Positions 16,766-24,275 of a stretch of DNA of 64,000 nt are shown here, in pieces. A program made the position numbers and the translations under genes. The notes below the pieces were generated by a model. That model made no database searches and was not told the DNA's origin. It saw nothing but the letters and a program-made list of their open reading frames with translations. Numbering within the stretch: position 1 is the stretch's first letter; each line of letters begins with the position of its first letter. The stretch comes from Conyzicola nivalis_A (GTDB taxonomy: Bacteria > Actinomycetota > Actinomycetes > Actinomycetales > Microbacteriaceae): contig NZ_JBEPSJ010000001.1 of the NCBI RefSeq assembly GCF_040548875.1, forward strand, positions 434,001 through 498,000, read 5' to 3'.

Positions 16766-16771
16766 TAGGCT
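16766..16771 (+). promoter_or_regulatory. -10 element TAGGCT before the M16 protease gene
   Basis: TAGGCT is eight bases before the ATG at 16780 and only two before the GTG at 16774, which favours the ATG as the start of a leaderless message. Confidence 0.45.
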
Positions 16772-16779
16772 CGGTGACG

Positions 16780-18153
16780 ATGACCGGTGCAGTGCAGTTA
16801 CCCCTCGACCTGGCAGAACTCTCTTTCACGGCGACCGGCGATTCGCTCGTGCGCCGCAGTGTGCTGCCCAGCGGGGTGCGCATTCTGAGCGAACGCGTGC
16901 CCGGCGCCCGCAGCGCCACGATCGGCTACTGGGTGGCCGTCGGCTCGCGCGACGAGACGCCGTCGACCTACGGCTCGACGCACTTTCTCGAGCACCTGCT
17001 CTTCAAGGGCACCGTCACGCGCTCCGCCCTCGACATCGCGGTGAGCTTCGACGCCGTCGGCGGCGAGCACAACGCCATGACGGCCAAGGAATACACCTGC
17101 TACTACGCCAAGATCCAGGACCGCGACCTGCCGATGGCGATCGAGGTCATCTCCGACATGCTCACCTCGTCGCTGCTCGACCGTGACGAGTTCGAGACCG
17201 AGCGCGGCGTCATCCTCGAAGAGCTGGCCATGGCCGACGACGACCCGGGCGACGTCACGAGCGAGCGCTTCTTCGAGGCCGTGCTCGGCGACCACCCGCT
17301 CGGGCGCCCCATCGGCGGCAGCCCGGAGACAATCCAGGCGGTCGACCGTGACGCCGTGTGGAACCACTACCGCGCGAACTACCGCGCCCAGGACCTCGTG
17401 ATCACCGTGGCGGGAGCCGTCGACCACGACGAGCTCGTCGCGGGCGTCACCGCGGCCCTGCGCCGTGCGGACTGGAACCTCGAGAGCGAGGCCACCCCCG
17501 TCTCCCGCCGCAACCCGAGCGGCGACCTGATCGAGCGCGGCAGCCCACTGGCCGTGGTGCAGCGCCCCATCGAGCAGGCGAACATCCTCCTCGGCGTCGA
17601 GGGCCTCGCCGCGAGCGACCCGCGCCGGTCGACCCTCGCCGTACTCAACTCCGTGCTCGGCGGCGGCATGTCGAGCCGCCTGTTCCAGGAGATCCGCGAG
17701 AAGCGGGGGCTTGCCTACTCGGTGTACTCCTTCTCGCCCAGCTACTCCGACGCCGGGCTCTTCGGCATCTACGCCGGCTGCTCGCCATCCAAGGTCGCCC
17801 AGGTGACCGAGCTGATGCTGAGCGAGTTCCGCGCCCTGGCGCGCACGGGCGTCACCGCGGAGGAGCTGCGCCGTGCCAACGGCCAGCTGAGCGGCGCATC
17901 GGCCCTCGCCCTCGAGGACTCCGACACCCGCATGTCCAGGCTCGGCCGCGCCGAACTCACCATGGGGGAGTACGTCGACCTCGACGAGTCGCTGCGACGC
18001 CTCGACCTGGTGACCGCCGACGGCATCCGTGAACTTGCCGAAGAACTCGTGTCGCGGCCCCTTTCGGTGGCCGCCGTGGGCACGATAGACCAAGACGTAT
18101 TCACCGGGCTTCTCGAATCAGGGTTGGCAGAGTCGCCGGCCCCGGCAGCCTAG
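16780..18153 (+). CDS. M16-family zinc metallopeptidase
   Basis: The 457-residue insulinase/pitrilysin-type protease has the inverted zinc motif HFLEH (about residues 68-72), with the distal glutamate about 75 residues later in RGVILEELAM. The inactive second half shows SRLFQEIREKRGLAYSVYSF, the R/Y pair of M16B enzymes. It acts on peptides in the cytoplasm; in many bacteria the gene lies just after pnp, as here with one insertion between. The start is taken as ATG 16780 from its -10 spacing; GTG 16774 would add two residues. Exact substrate unknown. Confidence 0.9.
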   Translation: MTGAVQLPLDLAELSFTATGDSLVRRSVLPSGVRILSERVPGARSATIGYWVAVGSRDETPSTYGSTHFLEHLLFKGTVTRSALDIAVSFDAVGGEHNAMTAKEYTCYYAKIQDRDLPMAIEVISDMLTSSLLDRDEFETERGVILEELAMADDDPGDVTSERFFEAVLGDHPLGRPIGGSPETIQAVDRDAVWNHYRANYRAQDLVITVAGAVDHDELVAGVTAALRRADWNLESEATPVSRRNPSGDLIERGSPLAVVQRPIEQANILLGVEGLAASDPRRSTLAVLNSVLGGGMSSRLFQEIREKRGLAYSVYSFSPSYSDAGLFGIYAGCSPSKVAQVTELMLSEFRALARTGVTAEELRRANGQLSGASALALEDSDTRMSRLGRAELTMGEYVDLDESLRRLDLVTADGIRELAEELVSRPLSVAAVGTIDQDVFTGLLESGLAESPAPAA

Positions 18154-18173
18154 TCTCGAACGACGGGGACCCA

Positions 18174-18776
18174 TTGGCACACTTCATCTACCTCGTCCGT
18201 CACGGCGAGCAGCAGGACGCGGAATACGGACTCCCCGACGGACCACTGTCGCCCCGGGGGCGCCGTCAGGCCCAGGCGATCGCCGAGCGGCTCAGCGGCG
18301 TGGCCTTCACCGGTGCCTGGCACTCGCCGCTGGAACGCGCCTCGGAGACGGCGCGCATCATGCAGGAGCGGATGCCCGCGCTCGACTCGAAGCCGTCGGC
18401 CCTGCTCTTCGACTGCTATCCGAGCGGGCCGACTCCCGACATGCCGCGCGCGTTCGAGTCGTTCTTCGGCGGGGTGACCGAGGAGCAGATCGACGCGGGT
18501 CAGGCTCAGATGGCCGACGCGACCGCCGAATTCCTCGCCCCCGCCGCGGGCGACCGCCACGACCTCCTCGTCACTCATAACTTCGTCATCGGCTGGTTCG
18601 TGCGCGAGGTGCTCGACGCCCCGAACTGGCGGTGGCTGGGCCTCAACCAGGCCAACTGCGGACTCACCGTGATCCGCGTGCGCAGCGCCAAGCCGCCCGT
18701 GCTCGTGATGCACAACGACCTCGGACACCTGCCGATCGAGCTGCGCACCGGGCTGCCCGACCGGTGGACCGTTTAG
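18174..18776 (+). CDS. Histidine phosphatase family protein
   Basis: The 200-residue member of the phosphoglycerate mutase-like superfamily has the phospho-acceptor motif YLVRHGEQ near the N terminus (His10), the Arg of WHSPLERASETARIMQ, and the second catalytic His in DLLVTHNFVIGWFVRE. Such proteins remove phosphate from small molecules or proteins; the target is unknown. The start appears to be a TTG (18174) with ACGGGGA seven bases upstream, since no ATG or GTG occurs before the conserved histidine motif. It follows the M16 gene by 20 bases in the same direction. Confidence 0.85.
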   Translation: MAHFIYLVRHGEQQDAEYGLPDGPLSPRGRRQAQAIAERLSGVAFTGAWHSPLERASETARIMQERMPALDSKPSALLFDCYPSGPTPDMPRAFESFFGGVTEEQIDAGQAQMADATAEFLAPAAGDRHDLLVTHNFVIGWFVREVLDAPNWRWLGLNQANCGLTVIRVRSAKPPVLVMHNDLGHLPIELRTGLPDRWTV

Positions 18777-18786
18777 GCGGAAACTC

Positions 18787-19278
18787 TCAGGCCAACTGCT
18801 TCGCGTACCAGTCGGTCGCGTTCGGGTTGTCGTTGTACGGCTCCACGTTCACGAAGCCGAACGAGCGGTAGAGCCCGCCCGCTGCCTCGAGGCTCGAATT
18901 GGTGTCGAGCACGAGCTGCGTCGCCCCGAAGCCGCGCGCCCGCGACTCGAGCTCGACGAGTAGCGCCCGCCCGAAGCCGAGGCCGCGCGTGTGCGGCTGG
19001 AGCCACAGGTGCTTCACCTCGAACCGCACGTCTCCGTCGTCGGAGTCGGCGATACGACGGATGCCGCCGCAGCCCACATCCGCAGGCTCTCCGGCGAGAT
19101 CGTCGCCCTCCACGATGAGGAACACGCCGCGGGGTGGCTCGAACTGCTCGGGAGCCGGGTAGGTGACGGTGTACGTGCCCTGGCTCGCCGCGAAGCCGAG
19201 CTCGCGGCTGGTGAAGTACTCGGTGAGTAGTGCCTGAGCCGATTCATCCGTAGTCCGTGCTTCGCGCCAGGTGACCAT
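18787..19278 (-). CDS. GNAT-family N-acetyltransferase
   Basis: The 163-residue acyltransferase carries the acetyl-CoA pyrophosphate-binding segment VKHLWLQPHTRGLGFGRALL (motif A with R-G-x-G-x-G), followed by motif B around LVLDTNSSLEAAGGLYRSFGF. It transfers acetyl groups from acetyl-CoA to an amine; the acceptor cannot be predicted. ATG start at 19278, facing dapB across a 43-base gap that also contains the dapB promoter. It converges on the histidine phosphatase gene. Confidence 0.88.
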   Translation of the reverse strand: MVTWREARTTDESAQALLTEYFTSRELGFAASQGTYTVTYPAPEQFEPPRGVFLIVEGDDLAGEPADVGCGGIRRIADSDDGDVRFEVKHLWLQPHTRGLGFGRALLVELESRARGFGATQLVLDTNSSLEAAGGLYRSFGFVNVEPYNDNPNATDWYAKQLA

Positions 19279-19309
19279 GAGTCCAGCCTAGAGCCAGCGC
19301 CGAACTTGA

Positions 19310-19315
19310 TAGGTT
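19310..19315 (+). promoter_or_regulatory. -10 element TAGGTT of the leaderless dapB promoter
   Basis: Six bases separate TAGGTT from the dapB ATG at 19322; no ribosome site is present. Confidence 0.5.
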
Positions 19316-19321
19316 TGAGCA

Positions 19322-20053
19322 ATGACTACGAAGGTCGCCGTCGTCGGCGCTACCGGCACCATGGGGCGTCTCGTCTCCCGACTCGTCGACGCGAGCGACG
19401 ATTTCGAGCTCGTCGCCTCGCTCTCGTCGAAGGACCCGCTGAGCGACATGCTCGTCGCCGAGGTCGTCGTCGACGTCACCCTCCCCGGGGTGTCTCAGAG
19501 CGTCGTCGACTTCGCCGTGGCCAACGGGCTCAACGTGCTCGTCGGCACGTCCGGCTGGTCGAGCGACCGCATCATCTCGCTCGAGCACCTGCTCGCCGAC
19601 GTCGACGGTGTCGGAGTCGTCATCATCCCCAACTTCTCCATCGGCTCGGTGCTCGCGACGTCGTTCGCGGCCACCGCCGCGCGCTTCTACGAGTCGATCG
19701 AGATCATCGAGGCGCACAAGTCGTCGAAGGTCGACTCTCCGAGCGGCACGGCCGTGCGCACCGCCGAGCTCATCGGACGCTCCCGGGCCGCTATCGGGCC
19801 GGTCATCGCGCCCCACGCCGACCAGCGGGCCCGCGGGCAGCAGGTCGCCAGCGTGCCCATCCACAGCCTGCGGATGCAGGGCGTCGTCGCCAAGCAGGAC
19901 GTGGTCTTCGGCGGAACGGGCGAGACCCTCACGCTGAGCCATGAGACCCTCTCCGAGACCTCGTACGAGGCGGGGATCCTGCTCGCCCTCGCCGCCGTGC
20001 GCACCGCCGAGGGCGTCACCGTGGGCCTCGACCGACTGATCGACCTCACGTGA
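19322..20053 (+). CDS. dapB: 4-hydroxy-tetrahydrodipicolinate reductase
   Basis: The 243-residue enzyme reduces hydroxy-tetrahydrodipicolinate to tetrahydrodipicolinate with NAD(P)H, the second committed step to diaminopimelate and lysine. The nucleotide loop is VAVVGATGTMGRL. The catalytic EAHKSSKVDSPSGTA carries His132 and Lys136, the family's E-x-H-H-x-x-K-x-D-x-P-S-G-T-A with the second His replaced by Lys. The length fits the short actinobacterial DapB. dapA is in the same direction at 23230, and dapF at 38952. The small membrane protein gene after it overlaps by GTGA. Confidence 0.95.
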   Translation: MTTKVAVVGATGTMGRLVSRLVDASDDFELVASLSSKDPLSDMLVAEVVVDVTLPGVSQSVVDFAVANGLNVLVGTSGWSSDRIISLEHLLADVDGVGVVIIPNFSIGSVLATSFAATAARFYESIEIIEAHKSSKVDSPSGTAVRTAELIGRSRAAIGPVIAPHADQRARGQQVASVPIHSLRMQGVVAKQDVVFGGTGETLTLSHETLSETSYEAGILLALAAVRTAEGVTVGLDRLIDLT

Positions 20054-20502
20054 GGGGACGCGTCGCCGCCATCGTGATGGCGGTACTGCTCGTGATCTAC
20101 CTCGTGTTCGTGGTGCACTACTCGTTCGTGCTCATCGGAACGGGCATCGGGGTCGCCATCGCCATGGGGATCGCGCTGCTCGTGCTGCCGCTCATCGCCG
20201 CGTGGCTGCTCGCCCGCGAGGTGCAGTTCGTGCTGCGCGGCGAGAAGCTGGTCAAGCGCATGGGCGCCGCCGGAGAGCTGCCCGTCGACGACCTGCCGCG
20301 GCTGCCGAGCGGTCGCGCCGACGCAGCGGCCGCCGACGCGCAGTTCCCCGCCTACAAGGCCGCCGTCGAGGCCGACCCGGAGTCGTGGCGCGCCTGGCTG
20401 CTGCTCGGGCTCGCGTACGACGCCAGCGGCGACCGCTCGCGCGCCCGCTGGGCGACACGCGAGGCGATCAGACTTTCGCGGAATCCGTCCACACAGCGCT
20501 GA
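20050..20502 (+). CDS. Small membrane protein with two N-terminal helices and a TPR-like tail
   Basis: The 150-residue protein has two membrane helices (about 4-28 and 31-53) then a cytoplasmic part. Its end, DPESWRAWLLLGLAYDASGD followed by RSRARWATREAIRLS, looks like one tetratricopeptide repeat. It starts at a GTG overlapping the dapB stop (GTGA), so it is translated with dapB, an arrangement common in Actinobacteria. No enzymatic motif is visible. The 3' end overlaps the convergent epimerase gene by 35 bases. Confidence 0.75.
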   Translation: MRGRVAAIVMAVLLVIYLVFVVHYSFVLIGTGIGVAIAMGIALLVLPLIAAWLLAREVQFVLRGEKLVKRMGAAGELPVDDLPRLPSGRADAAAADAQFPAYKAAVEADPESWRAWLLLGLAYDASGDRSRARWATREAIRLSRNPSTQR

Positions 20503-21367
20503 TCGCGGCGTCGACCGTCGTGTGCTCGAAGACGAAACCGTCGTCGAGCAGCCGCTGCGGCACGACCTTCTGGCTCGGCAGCAGCAGTTCCCTGCCGGGC
20601 TCGCGCAGCGCGGTCTGGACCACGGGTTCCGGGATACGCCAGGGGTGCCAGCGGTGCATCGCCTCGGCGAGGGTCGTCGTGACCTGCTTGGCACTCGCAG
20701 GTGAGGGCCCTGCGAGGTTGACGGCGCCCGTGAGCGAGCTGGTCAGGAGGTGACGGATGGCCGCAGCCTCGTCGTGCAGGCTGATCCAGGGCCAGAACTG
20801 CGCCCCCGTGCCGATGGTCGCGCCGAGGCCGAGCTTCGTCAGCAGTCCGAGCGGCGTGAACGCGCCGCCCTCGCCGACGACGAGGCCGGTGCGGAAGTTG
20901 ACCACGCGCGTCGAGTGGGCGGCCAGGCGTGACGCCTGCTCCCACGCGTCGACGACGTCGGAGAGGAACCCGGAGCCCTTCGTCGCGTCGTCGCCCAGCG
21001 TCTCGCCGGGGCGGTCGCCGTAGTAGCCGACGGCCGACGCGCTGAGGAACGTCGCGGGCGGGGTGAGCGACGATGCGATCGCGTCGGCGAGCGTCTGCGT
21101 CGCGTCGATCCTCGACCGCAGGATCTCCCGCTTGTAGCCACGGGTCCACGGCAGACGTCCGGTGGACGCCCCGGAGAGGTTGATCACGGCGTCGGCCGAT
21201 GCGATGACGCCGGGATCGACGACGCGCGCCGTGGGGAACCATCGCACCTCGTCGGACGACCGACGCTCGTGGCGCACGAGTCGTACCACGTCGTGGCCGT
21301 CGGCCTCGAGCTGGCGGCGCAGCTCGGTGCCGATGAGACCGGATGACCCGCTGATCAGTATCCGCAT
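20468..21367 (-). CDS. TIGR01777 family epimerase (YfcH-like, SDR superfamily)
   Basis: The 299-residue extended short-chain dehydrogenase-like protein begins MRILISGSSGLIGTELRRQL, the NAD(P)-binding GxxGxxG. It carries VINLSGASTGRLPW, SASAVGYYGDRPGETLGDDA (the Y of the active site) and the DUF1731-type C terminus WRIPEPVVQTALREPGRELL. The family is widespread, and some members act in cell-division or pigment pathways, but the reaction is not known. The ATG overlaps the OsmC stop by one base (TGATG), so the two genes are co-translated. Confidence 0.88.
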   Translation of the reverse strand: MRILISGSSGLIGTELRRQLEADGHDVVRLVRHERRSSDEVRWFPTARVVDPGVIASADAVINLSGASTGRLPWTRGYKREILRSRIDATQTLADAIASSLTPPATFLSASAVGYYGDRPGETLGDDATKGSGFLSDVVDAWEQASRLAAHSTRVVNFRTGLVVGEGGAFTPLGLLTKLGLGATIGTGAQFWPWISLHDEAAAIRHLLTSSLTGAVNLAGPSPASAKQVTTTLAEAMHRWHPWRIPEPVVQTALREPGRELLLPSQKVVPQRLLDDGFVFEHTTVDAAISAVWTDSAKV

Positions 21368-21792
21368 CAGGCGAGGCTTGCTTCCAGGGTGATCGGGATG
21401 CCGGCGAGGGCACGCGAGACCGGGCAGTTCTCCTTGGCCTCGACCGCGAGGCGCTGGAACTCCTCGTCGTCGAGGCCGGCGACCTTCGCGCTCACGAGGA
21501 GGTGGCTTCCGGTGATGCCGGAGGCGGGGTCGAAGGTGACAGCGGCGGTGACCTGGAGGCTCTCGGGCGTGTGGCCCGCCGTGGCGAGGCCGTTGGCGAA
21601 GGCCATCGAGAAGCACGCGGAGTGCGCGGCTCCGAGCAGCTCCTCGGGGTTGGTCTTGCCTGCGACGCCCTGGGAACGGGCCGCCCAGGAGACAGGGAAT
21701 TCCGCGGCATCCGATGAATCGAGCGACGTCGTCCCCGATCCGGTGGGGAGATCGCCGAACCACAGGGTGGTTGCTTCGCTGGTGACTGACAT
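21367..21792 (-). CDS. OsmC/Ohr-family peroxiredoxin
   Basis: The 141-residue thiol peroxidase reduces organic hydroperoxides. The two active cysteines are in AAHSACFSMAF (Cys60) and EAKENCPVSRAL (Cys123), placed as in OsmC rather than Ohr. It begins MSVTSEATTLWFGDLPTGSG, the short beta-hairpin of the OsmC dimer. ATG start at 21792 with AAGGAGC upstream. First gene of a two-gene unit with the TIGR01777 epimerase. Confidence 0.9.
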   Translation of the reverse strand: MSVTSEATTLWFGDLPTGSGTTSLDSSDAAEFPVSWAARSQGVAGKTNPEELLGAAHSACFSMAFANGLATAGHTPESLQVTAAVTFDPASGITGSHLLVSAKVAGLDDEEFQRLAVEAKENCPVSRALAGIPITLEASLA

Positions 21793-21874
21793 GGGAAAGC
21801 TCCTTTTCGTCGGTTCTCACCCTAGGCGCACAACTCGCGCTCTCACCAGCCGCGCGCTCGCCAGCAGAGACCGG

Positions 21875-21880
21875 TAATCT
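21875..21880 (+). promoter_or_regulatory. -10 element TAATCT of the leaderless thyA promoter
   Basis: Seven bases separate TAATCT from the thyA ATG at 21888. Confidence 0.5.
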
Positions 21881-21887
21881 GGTCTTT

Positions 21888-22682
21888 ATGCTGCAATATC
21901 TCGATCTGCTCCGTGATGTCCTCGAGAACGGCGCCGAGAAGTCGGACCGGACCGGAACCGGAACGCGCAGCGTCTTCGGCCGACAGTTGCGGTTCGACCT
22001 CGCCGACGGCTTCCCGATGCTGACCACGAAGAAGCTGCACCAGAAGAGCATCGTGGGCGAGCTCATCTGGTTCTTGCGCGGCGACACGAACGTGCACTGG
22101 CTGCAGGAGCGCGGCATCAACATCTGGAACGAGTGGGCGGACGAGAACGGCGACCTCGGTCCGGTGTACGGGCACCAGTGGCGTTCCTGGCCGACGCCCG
22201 ACGGCGGCTCGATCGACCAGATCGCCAAGGTCATCGCCTCGATCAAGAACAACCCCGACTCCCGCCGTCACATCGTGAGCGCGTGGAACGTGGCCGAGGT
22301 CGACGACATGGCTCTCCCGCCGTGCCACACGATGTTCCAGTTCTACGTGGCCGACGGCAAGCTGTCGTGCCAGCTCTACCAGCGCTCCGCCGACGTGTTC
22401 CTCGGGGTGCCGTTCAACATCGCCTCCTACGCGCTGCTCACGATGATCGTGGCGCAGCTCACCGGCCTCGAGCCCGGGGAGTTCGTGCACACCTTCGGCG
22501 ACGCGCACCTGTACAGCAACCACATCGAGCAGGCGCAGCTGCAGCTCACCCGCGAGCCCGGCCCGCTGCCGACGATGGTCATCAACCCCGACCGCACCGA
22601 GATCGACAGTTTCGAGATCGAGGACTTCACGCTGCTCGACTACGTCGCCGCGCCCTCGATCAAGGCGCCGATCGCCGTATGA
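21888..22682 (+). CDS. thyA: Thymidylate synthase
   Basis: The 264-residue enzyme matches E. coli ThyA in length and makes dTMP from dUMP with methylene-tetrahydrofolate as carbon donor and reductant. The nucleophile is Cys146 in LPPCHTMFQFY. Arg-rich phosphate contacts (SDRTGTGT, DSRRHIVSAWN) and the folate-binding LYQRSADVFLGVPFNIASY are all in place. It overlaps dfrA by ATGA, which pairs the dihydrofolate-producing step with its recycling. Leaderless start. Confidence 0.97.
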   Translation: MLQYLDLLRDVLENGAEKSDRTGTGTRSVFGRQLRFDLADGFPMLTTKKLHQKSIVGELIWFLRGDTNVHWLQERGINIWNEWADENGDLGPVYGHQWRSWPTPDGGSIDQIAKVIASIKNNPDSRRHIVSAWNVAEVDDMALPPCHTMFQFYVADGKLSCQLYQRSADVFLGVPFNIASYALLTMIVAQLTGLEPGEFVHTFGDAHLYSNHIEQAQLQLTREPGPLPTMVINPDRTEIDSFEIEDFTLLDYVAAPSIKAPIAV

Positions 22683-23170
22683 CCGTCGCGCTCCCGGTCA
22701 CCCTCGTCGCGGCGATGGGCAGCAACCGCGTCATCGGGCTCGACGGGGACATGCCGTGGCACTTCTCCGAGGACCTAGCGCACTTCAAACGCACGACCAT
22801 GGGCGGCACGATGATCATGGGCCGCAAGACCTTCGACACCATCGGACGCCCGCTCCCCGGCCGCCGCACGATCGTGATCACACGCAACACGGAGTGGGCG
22901 CACGGGGGTGTGGAGGTCGTGCACTCGCTGGGTGAGGCCATCGAGCTGGCGGCGACGTCGGAGCCCCGGTACTCCGCGGGCGTCTTCATCGTCGGCGGCG
23001 GAGACGTCTACGCGCAGGCACTTCCCATCGCAGACCGCCTCGTGCTCACCGAGATCGACGAGGCCCCCGACGGCGACACGTACTTCCCCGAATGGTCCCG
23101 CGACGAGTGGACCGAGACGGCCCGCGACGAGGCCGGCGAGCTCGCCTTCGTGACCTGGGAACGCGCCTAG
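22679..23170 (+). CDS. dfrA: Dihydrofolate reductase
   Basis: The 163-residue NADPH-dependent enzyme reduces dihydrofolate, the product of ThyA, to tetrahydrofolate. Conserved parts are VAAMGSNRVIGLDGDMPWHF (active-site acid Asp and Trp), MIMGRKTFDTIGRPLPGR, and IVGGGDVYAQALP for the cofactor. The start ATG overlaps the thyA stop, and the length is that of chromosomal type enzymes. The active-site loop is followed by HFSEDLAHFKRTTMGG as expected. Inhibited by trimethoprim in the family. Confidence 0.96.
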   Translation: MTVALPVTLVAAMGSNRVIGLDGDMPWHFSEDLAHFKRTTMGGTMIMGRKTFDTIGRPLPGRRTIVITRNTEWAHGGVEVVHSLGEAIELAATSEPRYSAGVFIVGGGDVYAQALPIADRLVLTEIDEAPDGDTYFPEWSRDEWTETARDEAGELAFVTWERA

Positions 23171-23217
23171 CCTTCCTCCGCGAAGTCTTTCTTGCGATCC
23201 AGCGGGCGGCTAACCGA

Positions 23218-23223
23218 TAGCCT
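23218..23223 (+). promoter_or_regulatory. -10 element TAGCCT of the leaderless dapA promoter
   Basis: TAGCCT is six bases before the GTG at 23230, supporting that GTG rather than the ATG at 23239. Confidence 0.45.
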
Positions 23224-23229
23224 TAGACC

Positions 23230-24207
23230 GTGTCTACTATGCCCAATCCCTTCGGCCAGGTGCTCGTCGCCCTGGTGACGCCCTTCACGCCCGACGGCGA
23301 GGTCGACTGGAACGATGTAGAGAAGCACATCGACCGCGTGATCTCCGACGGCGCCGACGGCATCGTCGTGACCGGTACGACGGGGGAGACATCCACCCTC
23401 ACCGACCCCGAGAAGCTCAAGCTCGTCGAGGTCGCCAAGTCGGTCGCGGGCGGTCGCGCCAAGATCATCACCGGCGGCGGCTCGAACGAGACCGCGCACG
23501 CCATCGAGCTCGCGAAGAAGAGCGAGACGGCCGGCGCTGACGGCAACATGATCGTCACGCCCTACTACAACAAGCCGACCCAGGCCGGGGTGCTCACCCA
23601 CTTCCGCATGATCGCCGACGCCACCGATCTGCCCGTCATCCTCTACGACATCCCGGGCCGCACCGGCATCCCGATCAAGTACGAGACCATTCTCCGCGCG
23701 GCGAAGCATCCGAACATCCTCGCCATCAAGGACGCGAAAGGCGACCTCGCCGAGGTGAGCCGCGTGCTCAACCAGACCGACCTCATCTACTTCTGCGGCG
23801 ACGACGCCAACGTGCTTCCCAGCCTGTCGATCGGCGTGACCGGGCTCATCGGAGTGACGGCCAACATCGCCCCCACCCCGTACCGACACATGATCGACGC
23901 GGTGAACGCCGGCGACCTCGCCACGGCGACGGCCGCCCACAAGGCGCTCGAGCCGCTCGTGCGCGCCATCATGACCCACGTGCCCGGCACGGTCTCGACC
24001 AAGTACGTGCTGCACGGGCTCGGACGCATCGGTTCGCCCCGCGTGCGACTCCCGCTCGTCGGACCCGAGGAATGGGAAGCCGCGCAGATCGAAGACGAGA
24101 TCGACCTCGTCAAGGACATCGCGGGCCTCGACTTCGGCAACTTCCGCCCCGACCGCAACGCGGCCGCCGGCGGCGCGCTGCCCAAGGTCGCCGGAACAAC
24201 CCGCTAG
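23230..24207 (+). CDS. dapA: 4-hydroxy-tetrahydrodipicolinate synthase
   Basis: The 325-residue class I aldolase condenses pyruvate with aspartate semialdehyde, the first step to diaminopimelate. The Schiff-base lysine is in ILAIKDAKGD (Lys167), the proton-relay tyrosine in LYDIPGRTGIP (Tyr139), and the substrate loop in VTPYYNKPTQ; GTTGETSTLT binds the carboxylate. It is about 25 residues longer than E. coli DapA, mostly at the C terminus. RNase J follows by 68 bases; the dapA-rnj order is usual in Actinobacteria. Confidence 0.96.
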   Translation: MSTMPNPFGQVLVALVTPFTPDGEVDWNDVEKHIDRVISDGADGIVVTGTTGETSTLTDPEKLKLVEVAKSVAGGRAKIITGGGSNETAHAIELAKKSETAGADGNMIVTPYYNKPTQAGVLTHFRMIADATDLPVILYDIPGRTGIPIKYETILRAAKHPNILAIKDAKGDLAEVSRVLNQTDLIYFCGDDANVLPSLSIGVTGLIGVTANIAPTPYRHMIDAVNAGDLATATAAHKALEPLVRAIMTHVPGTVSTKYVLHGLGRIGSPRVRLPLVGPEEWEAAQIEDEIDLVKDIAGLDFGNFRPDRNAAAGGALPKVAGTTR

Positions 24208-24275
24208 ACCCAGCAACACACAAACTTCTCCAAGGGGTGAGACCCCACCTGCTACAAGACAAAACCAAGGAACGC

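Noticed and set aside
20468..22252. 594-codon frame extending the epimerase gene upstream
   Set aside because: The SDR nucleotide motif begins at the ATG at 21367, which overlaps the OsmC stop; the upstream part runs through the OsmC and thyA genes.
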